DNA from: Bacillota bacterium
GTDB taxonomy: Bacteria > Bacillota > Clostridia > Acetivibrionales > DSM-1351
Direction: 5' to 3'
Length of the DNA: 64,000 bases
NCBI GenBank assembly: GCA_023439045.1
Contig: JAEXOY010000019.1
Span: 11,562-75,561, forward strand
Under the pieces are notes generated by a model. The model worked only from the letters and a program-made list of their open reading frames with translations, was not told where the DNA came from and made no database searches. Below, one piece after another: positions 15,406-22,734 of the stretch (positions within the stretch are counted from its first letter, which is position 1; the number at the start of each line of letters is the position of its first letter). The position numbers and the translations under genes are program-made.

Positions 15406-17091
15406 TTGAACTTTGATTATAGGTTAATTGATAAGTATAACGTTGAAGATAATGAGATTATAAGATTAGCAACTGAGGTTTACCAAGAGTATTTAGGGCA
15501 TCAATTATTATATAATGTATTAGGAAGTGATGCCGAAAGTGGAGATAAGAAGTATTTTGATGTGAATGGTAAACTAATTGTAATGCACAAAAGAAATTTT
15601 GAAAAGTTGGGTATAAATAACTTAGAAATAGTTAAGAAAACAGATGTTAAGATACTATTTGATTTCATAGTGAAGGAAGAAGTTCACTTATTGAAAAAAA
15701 TTCTTCAAAGAGTTAATAAAAGCGAGTTAGTATTTGTTTTTTACTCTCTAGCATGTTATATTGCTGAATTCCATGGCAGAATATATTTAACAATGAATGA
15801 CGCAAATATTATTAATGAGTTCAAAGGTCTAAAAAATACGGAAAGACATCTATTATCTACAATAAGTATACTTAAAAAAGAACAGTATAAAATAAGTGGT
15901 CTTCTTGGTATGGATAAAGCAATAGTACAGTATATATTTTCTTTAATATTAGGGTTACCCGATACAGTAAATAAGAGTCCTAATATTTTAGATAAACATA
16001 TGATAATTGACATATTCATAACAGTGGCCGCAATTATTCAAACAATAGGTGAAAGAGAGTTATTACTTAGCAAGTTTTACTCTTTACAAAAGGTACAGAT
16101 AATAAACAGTGTGATTGAAATTCCAAAAGGATTATATTGTAAATTCTCAGAGTTTATAAAAGACTTATTTAATAATGAACAAAAGTTGGGAATGGAAGAT
16201 GGTGTATCAAAAGAACTGTTTATAACTCTGGATGAAAATATTTTTTCAACGATGGGCTTTAAATATAAAACACTTGAAAACTTTATCAGTGATATAGAAA
16301 TGGGACTCGCACTTGATGATAGATTAGCGACCCTCGTGCAAAAAGAAATTCTTATTAGCATTATTGTTAAAGGGGGACAGTGCACTAAATATGAAGCGGA
16401 AAAGTTAATAGATTACTTAACTATTGAGGAAGCAAGTGGTGCTGACTATTATTTGGCGACTATAGATAAGTTTAAAACAAGGATTCTTAAGAACCCGTTA
16501 GTAAGAGTTGAGATTTCTAATACAACAGCGTATTTGTTTTCATATCCTTTACTTTTTTATGCATTATTCTTGTTAAGAAGAAACATAGTATATGATTTAA
16601 TACTGGAAGCTAAAGGTATTAATTCAAAGATAATTAAAGAGAAAGTCAAGAATAAGCTAGTTGAGATGGTATTTGAAGAAGTAAGTAAACACAGCGATAT
16701 ATGTTATTGCAATACTTACGATTTAGATGTTAATATTAATTCGAAATTAAGGAGAATCCATTTTCATCGTGAAATCGATGCTCTCTTTATGGTGAATAAT
16801 AAGCTATTTATTACTGAATGTAAGGATAGAGTTTTTAAGTTTACATCCTTTGGCTTTAAAAAAGAAATCGGTCTCTGTATAGAGGACATAAATGTGATGG
16901 TAGAAAAGTATGAGGAGGTAAAAAAATATATAAAGGAACTCGAGGCCTTATTTGGTTATCAGATTAAAGAAATTATAATGGTCATTGTGTATAGACATTA
17001 TAATGCTGCTAGACATTCGGATATAGACCAGAAAGATGTGCATATAGTCTCTATAACTGAGTTTGAAGAATGGTTGCTCAATATAATCTGA
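15406..17091 (+). CDS. Large uncharacterised protein with C-terminal PD-(D/E)XK nuclease-like motif
   Basis: The TTG at 15406 follows a strong AGGGGGGG, so it is preferred to an in-frame TTG at 15370. The 561-residue product has a long helical N-terminal region of no recognised family. The C-terminal region reads HFHREIDALFMVNNKLFITECKDR (about residues 452-475), matching the E-x-D ... E-x-K core of PD-(D/E)XK restriction-type nucleases, followed by a conserved-looking KFTSFGFKKEIG. It lies 180 bp after the Lamassu-like operon in the same direction, near the element's right end. It may be a separate single-gene defence system or a fourth component. Function unknown beyond the nuclease-like motif. 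Confidence 0.6.
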   Translation: MNFDYRLIDKYNVEDNEIIRLATEVYQEYLGHQLLYNVLGSDAESGDKKYFDVNGKLIVMHKRNFEKLGINNLEIVKKTDVKILFDFIVKEEVHLLKKILQRVNKSELVFVFYSLACYIAEFHGRIYLTMNDANIINEFKGLKNTERHLLSTISILKKEQYKISGLLGMDKAIVQYIFSLILGLPDTVNKSPNILDKHMIIDIFITVAAIIQTIGERELLLSKFYSLQKVQIINSVIEIPKGLYCKFSEFIKDLFNNEQKLGMEDGVSKELFITLDENIFSTMGFKYKTLENFISDIEMGLALDDRLATLVQKEILISIIVKGGQCTKYEAEKLIDYLTIEEASGADYYLATIDKFKTRILKNPLVRVEISNTTAYLFSYPLLFYALFLLRRNIVYDLILEAKGINSKIIKEKVKNKLVEMVFEEVSKHSDICYCNTYDLDVNINSKLRRIHFHREIDALFMVNNKLFITECKDRVFKFTSFGFKKEIGLCIEDINVMVEKYEEVKKYIKELEALFGYQIKEIIMVIVYRHYNAARHSDIDQKDVHIVSITEFEEWLLNII

Positions 17092-17386
17092 TGAGATAAT
17101 GTAGTTTTATAAGATAAGTAAGATGCATTAGTGTTAATGGAAGAAATATTATCTGAAGATATAATATAGACATTTTTAAAGGTTGTGGCATATCAATTTA
17201 AAACCTATTATTTAGGGAGGCTTATACATTTTCCATATACTCCATAAAAACTAGCTGAATTTTTGACCGAAAGAAAGCGCAAACAACAATTAGAAAAGAA
17301 CTTATATATGAAAACTAACAAAAAGGCTTAACGCATTTTGAGTGCTTCAACCAAATACTAATATTTCCATCAGTAAGAAAGGGGAG
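17092..17386. other. Right-end sequence of the cotJC element
   Basis: No credible full gene is seen. A plus-strand frame near 17250-17330 encodes a lysine-rich tail (KLAEFLTERKRKQQLEK...) ending at TAA, possibly a gene remnant. The element ends at the core 17427-17434. The stretch 17387-17426 lies inside the element and only extends the cotJC frame. Confidence 0.4.
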
Positions 17387-17596
17387 TCACTCTTTTTCTT
17401 TTCCAACCACTATACATTTCCTAAACATACCCTTAACCTCCTTATAAGGCATAGAGTAACGCTGACTTAAATACCTGTTGGCAGCAGCGAGCTCGCCGTC
17501 CGGCCCGCCGAATTGCGTTATAATTACTTTTGCGAGTGCCGGATTAGGTCTCTCAATTTTTACTGGATACTGAAGCATTTTCTCATACGTCCACAT
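17387..17596 (-). CDS. cotJC: Split cotJC, 5' segment
   Basis: Minus-strand start at 17596, three bases from the cotJB stop. MWTYEKMLQYPVK, then GGPDGELAAANRYLSQRY and SMPYKEVKG, is the N terminus of CotJC. True homology ends at the KG codons (17434-17429), where the ATACCCTT core begins. The last residues (MFRKCIVVGKEKE, stop) are read from the inserted element. Removing the 16,150-bp element joins KEVKG to ILTDIGTEELGH at 1276 in the same frame. Until then the cell can only make a truncated 69-residue product lacking the metal-binding ferritin-like core. Confidence 0.9.
   Translation of the reverse strand: MWTYEKMLQYPVKIERPNPALAKVIITQFGGPDGELAAANRYLSQRYSMPYKEVKGMFRKCIVVGKEKE
17427..17434. 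other. Element attachment core ATACCCTT (right end)
   Basis: Right copy of the 8-bp direct repeat bounding the cotJC element, identical to 1277-1284 and in the same codon phase of cotJC (AAG GGT AT on the minus strand). Confidence 0.75.
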
Positions 17597-17598
17597 AA

Positions 17599-17871
17599 CT
17601 ATACCTCACCCTCTCTTTCCCAAGGCCATGGATTATCAATCCAGTTCCAGGTTGTAAAATCATAATTTGTTGTACTTGTAGTAATAGGGCCATAGCTACT
17701 GGTGAACTCTTTTTCAGCCATATCTTTTAATTCACCATACTTCTTAAAGTATGAAAGTGCCACTCTGTCATCTGGATGAGTATCTAAGAAAAGTGCGACT
17801 TCCGCCATAGCAAAATTATATGCTTGTAAATTATGCATTTTAGCTTCTCTGTCAGTCATCTGTTGATTCAT
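17599..17871 (-). CDS. cotJB: Spore coat protein CotJB
   Basis: The 90-residue product has the CotJB core: LQAYNFAMAEVALFLDTHPDDRVALSYFKKY, then a variable linker, and the C-terminal TWNWIDNPWPWE. CotJB is a small inner spore-coat protein deposited with CotJA and CotJC and made in the mother cell under sigma-E in Bacillus. The start overlaps the cotJA stop by 4 bp and its own stop is 3 bp before cotJC, so the three genes form one operon read on the minus strand. The gene is intact; only its downstream partner cotJC is interrupted. Confidence 0.92.
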   Translation of the reverse strand: MNQQMTDREAKMHNLQAYNFAMAEVALFLDTHPDDRVALSYFKKYGELKDMAEKEFTSSYGPITTSTTNYDFTTWNWIDNPWPWEREGEV

Positions 17872-18053
17872 AATCTTATAGCCTCCTTCCCAATAAATGG
17901 CTTATCTAGGGATGGGAACATTGTACCTCTTTCAAATCCTGTCTTTACGTCATATGGTGTCTCCCATTGCTGAATAGGCACATATGCCATTGCAAGAGGC
18001 AAGCTATCAAGTTCATTTACACACTTGTTTTCGTTGTTATTATTATCTTGCAT
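17868..18053 (-). CDS. cotJA: Spore coat-associated protein CotJA
   Basis: The ATG at 18053 follows GAGGAGGG at about 7 bp and is preferred to the upstream GTG at 18068, which lies inside that ribosome binding site. The 61-residue product has a short acidic/Asn-rich N terminus, then LPLAMAYVPIQQWETPYDVKTGFERGTMFPSLDKPFIG, the CotJA signature. It heads the cotJABC operon. Upstream minus-strand sequence has CATATTTATG-like elements that could fit a mother-cell sigma factor promoter, but I cannot fix one. Confidence 0.9.
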   Translation of the reverse strand: MQDNNNNENKCVNELDSLPLAMAYVPIQQWETPYDVKTGFERGTMFPSLDKPFIGKEAIRL

Positions 18054-18068
18054 TATTACCCTCCTCAC

Positions 18069-18560
18069 TAAATTGTGATTGCTTACTATACATAAATATG
18101 AATAATTGAGGAAGAGGGTTACATAAATATATCAAAAGTTGATTTACGGGTGCTTAGCGCTAGTAAAAGGTGGATATGACCAGAGCATTTTCAAAATAGG
18201 TAAAAAAATTATCTATATTAGCTATTAAAAAAAATTTGCATAACTAGAGACAGTAAATTGATGGTTTGGTATTGAGTATGTGAAGAAAGGTCTGTAATCA
18301 GAAACTGACGCAAGGCTTCTATGATTAATTACAAATCATATGAGAAATTTCAGATACCATAGAAGACATATATGGGTTTAAAGTTAGTGAGGTATCGTAT
18401 CAGATATTACTGACCTCTAGGCAACCCTTTTATATAGATTGCGCACTAATATTGACATAAAAGTAATAAATTGACAAAATATAAATAGATTATTATAATT
18501 TAAATATATAATAAAGTTTTAACAGCATTGTTTTCAAATAAACTGGAGGCAAAGTAAAGC
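18069..18560. other. Divergent intergenic region cotJA / lipoprotein
   Basis: Must contain the cotJ operon promoter (minus) and that of the lipoprotein (plus). A plausible vegetative promoter lies before the lipoprotein, in TTGACAAAAT (18472-18481) with AT-rich -10 candidates downstream. No gene or RNA is seen. Confidence 0.35.
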
Positions 18561-19208
18561 ATGAAGCGAATAAATGTTTTATTATTAATAGTCATTCTCT
18601 CGCTTTCCTCATTTATGGTTTCGTGCTCTCCAACCAAAGAAAGCGTCACTCCACAGAGTACTGTAAGCAATAATACAACTACAGATAACTCTGATCTGTC
18701 TCAGGAAAATAATGAACTGAAGATGGAAAATGAGAAACTAACTTATGAGAACAATTCCTTGAAAGCCAGGAATACTTATCTGGAACAAAACATAAGGGAA
18801 TTAAGTCCATCACCATTTGAAAATAATTATACTATAGATATGCTACTTCAAAAAATATTCACTAATAACAGTAAGGTTGATATATTTCCAGGCAGATTAC
18901 AGAGCACACGTGTAGAAAAGATTGGTGATGAAACGTATTTTATTTTCTCTATAGACAGAATGGATGTTAATCCCAAATGGGACGGACCGGGTTCGGACTC
19001 TGGTAAAGGATTTTTTATTAATTCCGAGGAGACGTATAATGAGTACAAAGGTAGGATTAGTACGGTATTCTCATTCCAGGGATATGAAAATGCTCATAAA
19101 AAAACAGAAGCTATTCTTGCTGATTCTAAATATAGCAGTAATCGAATATTAAATTTTTATATGATTGGTGATGAGATTGTTTTTATTGGTCAGGATCCAG
19201 GGCCTTAA
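18561..19208 (+). CDS. Putative lipoprotein with coiled coil
   Basis: The 215-residue product has a lipoprotein signal (MKRINVLLLIVILSLSSFMVSC, lipobox MVSC with Cys22) and a Ser/Thr/Asn-rich spacer. A short coiled coil (QENNELKMENEKLTYENN, about residues 48-75) follows, then a 120-residue globular part (DIFPGRLQSTRVEKIGDETYFIFSIDRMD). It should be anchored to the outer face of the membrane. GGAGG stands 9 bp before the ATG. It lies between two sporulation loci, but nothing in it indicates a sporulation role. Family not recognised. Confidence 0.75.
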   Translation: MKRINVLLLIVILSLSSFMVSCSPTKESVTPQSTVSNNTTTDNSDLSQENNELKMENEKLTYENNSLKARNTYLEQNIRELSPSPFENNYTIDMLLQKIFTNNSKVDIFPGRLQSTRVEKIGDETYFIFSIDRMDVNPKWDGPGSDSGKGFFINSEETYNEYKGRISTVFSFQGYENAHKKTEAILADSKYSSNRILNFYMIGDEIVFIGQDPGP

Positions 19209-19304
19209 GGAAATAAACATTCGGGTAAGTAGCCAATCATTTGAGAAGCGCTGGGTTTGATGTTTAATTCTTTTCATTTCTTTCCTGAGAAACTTCTTAT
19301 GTTT

Positions 19305-19425
19305 CAAATTCCTATGTTTCAAATGTCTTTTTGTTCACATGTCTTTTGGTTCACATGTCTTTTGGTTCACATGTCTTTTGTTTTATAAGTCTTTTGTTTC
19401 ACTCATCTTTTGTTAAACTCGTCAG
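19305..19425 (+). repeat. Degenerate 16-17-bp tandem repeat
   Basis: About seven copies of a unit like GTTCACATGTCTTTTG. Three consecutive copies near 19334-19380 are nearly identical, and the outer ones diverge (TTATAAGTCTTTTG, TTTCACTCATCTTTTG). It fills the gap between the lipoprotein and the prepilin peptidase. Confidence 0.8.
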
Positions 19426-19445
19426 ACGTAAAGGAGGTCATTATT

Positions 19446-19961
19446 ATTACTTTTATTCAAATTCTGGAGGTTGTCCCACTTCTTTTATTTGCTACTGTTT
19501 CAGACATTAGCAGCTACAAAATAAAAAATCCTATTATTATCAGCTTTATTATTATAGGATTGACAACAAACATAATTATCAATACCAATAATATCTTGGA
19601 CTATCTTGTTGCGACAATACTTCCAATTGGGGCACTATTTATACTGTTTGCTCTGAAAATGCTTGGAGCAGGGGATATAAAGCTGTTTTGTGCAATAGGC
19701 TCAATTGTGGGTACTTTCAATGTAGCCTATTGTATTATTTACTCTTTTTTGGCGGGAGGTGCAATTGCTTTGGTAGTGATTATTAAAAATAGAAGCGCTA
19801 TGATTAGCTTGCGTAACATTAGTACTTATTTTAAATGTTGTATTCTCACACAATCCTTATTACCTTATAAAAGCGATGCGAGTGATACAAATGGTTGCTT
19901 TCATTTTTCTATAGCAATAGTGTGTGGTACTATGTTAATGACATTAATGACCTGTGCATGA
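19446..19961 (+). CDS. A24-family prepilin peptidase-like protein (CpaA/TadV type)
   Basis: The product (about 171 aa) is a multi-pass membrane protein. It carries SDISSYKIKN near its N terminus and LGAGDIKLF near residue 80, the two aspartates of A24 aspartyl proteases (D-x-K/R and GxGD). It lacks the N-terminal methyltransferase domain, as in TadV/CpaA peptidases that process Flp-type pilins. A clear AGGAGG at 19432-19437 is followed by ATT triplets, with no ATG, GTG or TTG at proper distance. An ATT start at 19443 or 19446 is therefore possible, or the TTG at 19410 lies upstream. No pilus genes are adjacent. Confidence 0.75.
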   Translation: MTFIQILEVVPLLLFATVSDISSYKIKNPIIISFIIIGLTTNIIINTNNILDYLVATILPIGALFILFALKMLGAGDIKLFCAIGSIVGTFNVAYCIIYSFLAGGAIALVVIIKNRSAMISLRNISTYFKCCILTQSLLPYKSDASDTNGCFHFSIAIVCGTMLMTLMTCA

Positions 19962-19987
19962 GCCAAAGATAGGGCATACACAGGTCA
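19948..19987. terminator. Inverted repeat between convergent genes
   Basis: TGACCTGTG (19948-19956) pairs with CACAGGTCA (19979-19987), with inner CATG/CATA partly pairing. It lies at the stop of the prepilin peptidase gene and before the convergent HD-domain gene, and may terminate one or both. No strong T-run. Confidence 0.45.
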
Positions 19988-20032
19988 TATAGAAATAATT
20001 ATTAGGAAAAATTTTATAATAAATCAAAAAAA

Positions 20033-20605
20033 TTATTTCTCCAGGAAAAAAGTTGCTTCCATATCTGCAGTAGCAAGAGCAAACGCTAAAGGAAACATTT
20101 CAAAGCTTTCTGAAACAGCTCGTTTATCCTCTGTTCCTGAAAAGCCCATATGGTATCTTATAGCAAATGCTTCTTCACGAGTAAGCTTCATGTAGCCAGT
20201 AAGAATATAAACAGATTTTTCACCGTGTCCATATGGAAGCTTGTCATCATATTCAAATGTGGGCACCGATTGCCATATGCCATTTTCGTCCTTAACATTT
20301 CTAGTACCTGGCTTGTAGCAATTTACCTTGCAAATATCATGTAACAGGGATACAATTGCAATGCTTTCCATGTCATAATTCATTTTATAGTCTGTTTTGG
20401 CCTTTTCTCGGCTTAGATAATCGCACAAACACTCAAAAACATTAAGACTGTGCTCAACAAGGCCACCAGGGTAGGAGCCATGAAACCTTGTGCTTGCAGG
20501 TGCGGTAAAAAAGTCACTGGCTTTTGATGTCAAGAACTCCAATAGCTTATCTGCACCTTCTCTTTTTATATATTGATTATAAATAGCGATAAACTGATCC
20601 TTCAT
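20033..20605 (-). CDS. HD-domain phosphohydrolase
   Basis: The 190-residue protein has FHGSYPGGLVEHSLNV and IVSLLHDICKVNCY, giving the H...HD metal ligands of HD-superfamily hydrolases, followed by YGHGEKSVY and RYHMG, which supply further histidines. It resembles the small HD proteins of phage and Clostridia and the HD part of 3'-5' exoribonuclease YhaM, but the OB domain of YhaM is absent. The likely activity is metal-dependent phosphohydrolysis of a nucleotide or nucleic acid; the substrate cannot be told. It is convergent with the prepilin peptidase gene. Confidence 0.75.
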   Translation of the reverse strand: MKDQFIAIYNQYIKREGADKLLEFLTSKASDFFTAPASTRFHGSYPGGLVEHSLNVFECLCDYLSREKAKTDYKMNYDMESIAIVSLLHDICKVNCYKPGTRNVKDENGIWQSVPTFEYDDKLPYGHGEKSVYILTGYMKLTREEAFAIRYHMGFSGTEDKRAVSESFEMFPLAFALATADMEATFFLEK

Positions 20606-20889
20606 TTCATTTTATTCCCCCAAAAATCTTTATAACAATATTTTAGCATGATAAGCAACGTTGGTCATAATAATTTATTAAATTTTATTCTATAACGTAA
20701 GATTGAAAAAATTTTTTTATGGACGTGCATCTTTTATTTTTCTGATCATATATTAAAACGGACACTATTTTTTTGGACTGCTTAAAAGTGGCAGGATTAA
20801 GTAAATAGACGTTTTATTAGGAACCATGCACATCTTATAAATTTTTTGTGACATGGTCTTTTCTATCACTATCTTAGGGGGTGCCTTGC

Positions 20890-21282
20890 TTGATAGAATA
20901 TTTATTATCAGCAATTTTAAATGGTCTTGACAAGATGTTTTTTTTACTGGGCTATGTCTCAAATGTTAATTCTTTTCCACAACCATTAAACCCCGAAGAG
21001 GAGCAGTACTATGTTGAAGCGTACAGAAATGGAAACGAAGATGCAAGAAATATACTGATAGAAAGAAACCTAAGGCTTGTTGCTCATATTGTAAAAAAAT
21101 ACAGCACGCCTGGAACTGAGAGCGATGACCTAATATCCATAGGTACCATTGGCTTGATTAAAGCTATATCAACTTATAATATGGATAAGGGAACGAGACT
21201 AGCTACTTACGCAGCACGTTGTATTGAAAATGCAATACCTACACTACGGAAACGTGAATTAATAAAGTTAGTGCGACAATGA
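20890..21282 (+). CDS. sigK: Split sigK, 5' half (mother-cell sigma-K, N-terminal part)
   Basis: The TTG at 20890 follows AGGGGG by 8 bp; an in-frame GTG at 20881 overlaps that site. The product starts with a hydrophobic leader (LIEYLLSAILNGLDKMFFLLGYVSN) like the pro-sequence of Bacillus pro-sigma-K. It continues with NSFPQPLNPEEEQYYVEAY, NLRLVAHIVKKYS, DDLISIGTIGLIKAI and GTRLATYAARCIEN, covering sigma regions 1.2-2.3. Homology ends at ...RCIEN (AAT at 21229-21231); the next 17 codons belong to the inserted element. The 3' half lies at 37551-37923, same strand and frame. The break is at the place where sigK is interrupted by skin elements in other spore formers. Confidence 0.93.
   Translation: MIEYLLSAILNGLDKMFFLLGYVSNVNSFPQPLNPEEEQYYVEAYRNGNEDARNILIERNLRLVAHIVKKYSTPGTESDDLISIGTIGLIKAISTYNMDKGTRLATYAARCIENAIPTLRKRELIKLVRQ
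21228..21232. other. Skin element attachment core AAATG (left end)
   Basis: The left junction reads ATTGAAAATGCAATAC and the right ATTGCAAATGAAATAC. They share AAATG (21228-21232 and 37551-37555) inside 16-bp imperfect repeats differing at two bases. Crossing over in AAATG gives codons ATT GAA AAT GAA ATA CTT ATG, i.e. IENEILM, the normal sigma-K sequence. Confidence 0.8.
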
Positions 21283-21607
21283 CGGTCAACGGAAAAATCC
21301 AAACGGTTAAGGAACAACTTGAATGAACAGCTTTACTTGCATAAGGTTTTGCTCTATAATCTTACAAGTTGATTGCTTATCAAATGGGAATGGGACATGA
21401 CATCGGGAAAAATAAGCCTGAAGCTCTGATGGCTGGAGTTGATAATACTGGTAAGTGTATATTGCTAAAAAGAATAATAATAAACAATATGTGGGATTGT
21501 AATAGATAATTTGATCTATTTCAGTCCCCTTTTATTGGGCACAATCAATATTTTAATTTAGGTGATTATTTGATATAATGACTAATTAGTTTACATAGTA
21601 GGGGGAT
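21283..21607. other. Left-end sequence of the skin element
   Basis: No gene is seen between the sigK 5' fragment and the LacI-type regulator. A TTTGATATAATGA stretch near 21569 offers a -10 (TATAAT) for the regulator, and GGGGGA precedes its ATG. Confidence 0.4.
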
Positions 21608-22600
21608 ATGGCAATGGGTGTAACGGTAGTTGATATAGCAAAAGCTTGTAATGTTTCAAGAGGAACTGTTGACAGGGCTCTGAACAATAAGGGTGGAATA
21701 AATGAAGCAACCAAGGCCAAAATATTAAAAACAGCAAAGAACATGGGATATAGGCCCGACTTATTGGCAAGAAGCCTTGTTAAGGGTAAAACTATGAGTA
21801 TTGGCGTAGTGGTTTTTGATATAAGAAATAGAATTTTTGCTCAACTCTTAAATTCTATAGAAGCTACTGCAAGAAAAAATGGATATTTCTTAAATATTAT
21901 GCTGCAGGAAGAAGATCCTGAATTAGAAGTGCAGGTAATAAACAATCTTGTTGACAGAAGAGTGGACGGGATAATTGTTTGTCCTGTAAATAAAGGAGAG
22001 GATTTTTGCGAATATATAAGTAAACTAGGAACCCCAGTTGTAGTAATTGGAAATAGACTATCGATTGATATCCCCTATATAGGAATAGACGAATTCCAAG
22101 CTGCAAAGGATGCCACTGAATTAATTATAGAAAAAGGCTATAAAACAGTTTTCTTTGTTTGTCCTGCATTAGAGTACAAAGAAAAAGATAACATTTATTC
22201 ACATGAAGAAAGATTGAAGGGCTTTATGAGTGTAGTTGCCAACAATAATGAAATATCTTACCAAATAATAGATAATAATGATTATTTAAAAATAATTGAG
22301 AGCAGAATAAAAGAGTCTTCAGATAAAATTGCAGCATTTTGTTCAGGAGATATTTATGCTTTGGAATTAATTAAATATTTAAGGAAAAGAGGAATTTCTG
22401 TACCAAGTAATATTGGGATTATGGGTTTTGATGGAATAGATACTTTAGAGTACGTTGTTCCCGCTCTTTCAACGGTACATTATCCTGTTGAGGAAATAGG
22501 GGTAAAAGCAGTTGATACATTGCTAAAGATAATTGGTGAGGAAGAAATTCAGAATAACATACTTGTCGATTATAAAATCATTTCTGGTGATTCTCTTTAA
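21608..22600 (+). CDS. LacI-family transcriptional regulator
   Basis: The 330-residue protein has an N-terminal LacI helix-turn-helix (VTVVDIAKACNVSRGTVDRALNNKGGINEATKAKI) with hinge GYRPDLLARSLVKGKT. A periplasmic-binding-protein-like sugar domain follows (IGVVVFDIRNRIFAQLL ... IMGFDGIDTLEYVVPALSTVHYPVEEIG). It stands directly upstream of a sugar transporter and arabinofuranosidase genes and very probably represses them until an arabinose-containing oligosaccharide binds. A palindromic CGTG-AA-CGTGCACG site just after the promoter at 22655-22683 is the likely operator. RBS GGGGGA lies a few bases before the ATG. Confidence 0.88.
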   Translation: MAMGVTVVDIAKACNVSRGTVDRALNNKGGINEATKAKILKTAKNMGYRPDLLARSLVKGKTMSIGVVVFDIRNRIFAQLLNSIEATARKNGYFLNIMLQEEDPELEVQVINNLVDRRVDGIIVCPVNKGEDFCEYISKLGTPVVVIGNRLSIDIPYIGIDEFQAAKDATELIIEKGYKTVFFVCPALEYKEKDNIYSHEERLKGFMSVVANNNEISYQIIDNNDYLKIIESRIKESSDKIAAFCSGDIYALELIKYLRKRGISVPSNIGIMGFDGIDTLEYVVPALSTVHYPVEEIGVKAVDTLLKIIGEEEIQNNILVDYKIISGDSL

Positions 22601-22654
22601 TTTTTATATCTAAAATATATTAAAAAAAAAATTATAAAAAAACTACAAAAATTG

Positions 22655-22705
22655 TTTACATAAAATTATTAGTATGTTATTATTTAATTGCGTGAACGTG
22701 CACGA
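22655..22705 (+). promoter_or_regulatory. Promoter and probable LacI-type operator of the arabinoside operon
   Basis: -35 TTTACA (22655-22660) and -10 TATTAT (22678-22683) are separated by 17 bp. Just downstream, CGTGAACGTGCACG (22691-22704) contains inverted CGTG/CACG halves typical of LacI-family operators, placed where bound repressor would block transcription start. Confidence 0.6.
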
Positions 22706-22734
22706 TAAGTAATAATTATTAAAGGGGGATTATT

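Larger units (their letters stand above)
1277..17434. mobile_element. 16,150-bp intervening element splitting cotJC (defence island)
   Basis: The element lies between the two cotJC parts. Each junction carries ATACCCTT (minus strand AAGGGTAT), at 1277-1284 and 17427-17434, exactly 16,150 bp apart. Crossing over there joins codons ...KEV-KG-ILTDIGTEELGH without changing frame, giving normal CotJC sequence across the joint. The element encodes a large serine recombinase (4969-6627, minus) with a small HTH protein. Cargo is mostly defence-like: AAA-HEPN ATPase, DUF262 protein, Lamassu-like operon and a PD-(D/E)XK protein. A frameshifted tyrosine recombinase may be left from an older nested element. 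By analogy with sigK skin, excision in the mother cell could rebuild cotJC; that timing is inferred. Confidence 0.85.

Noticed and set aside
1024..17596. cotJC split explained as an assembly error
   Set aside because: Shared 8-bp cores at both ends, exact frame restoration and a serine recombinase within the insert argue for a real element, although only raw reads could exclude misassembly.
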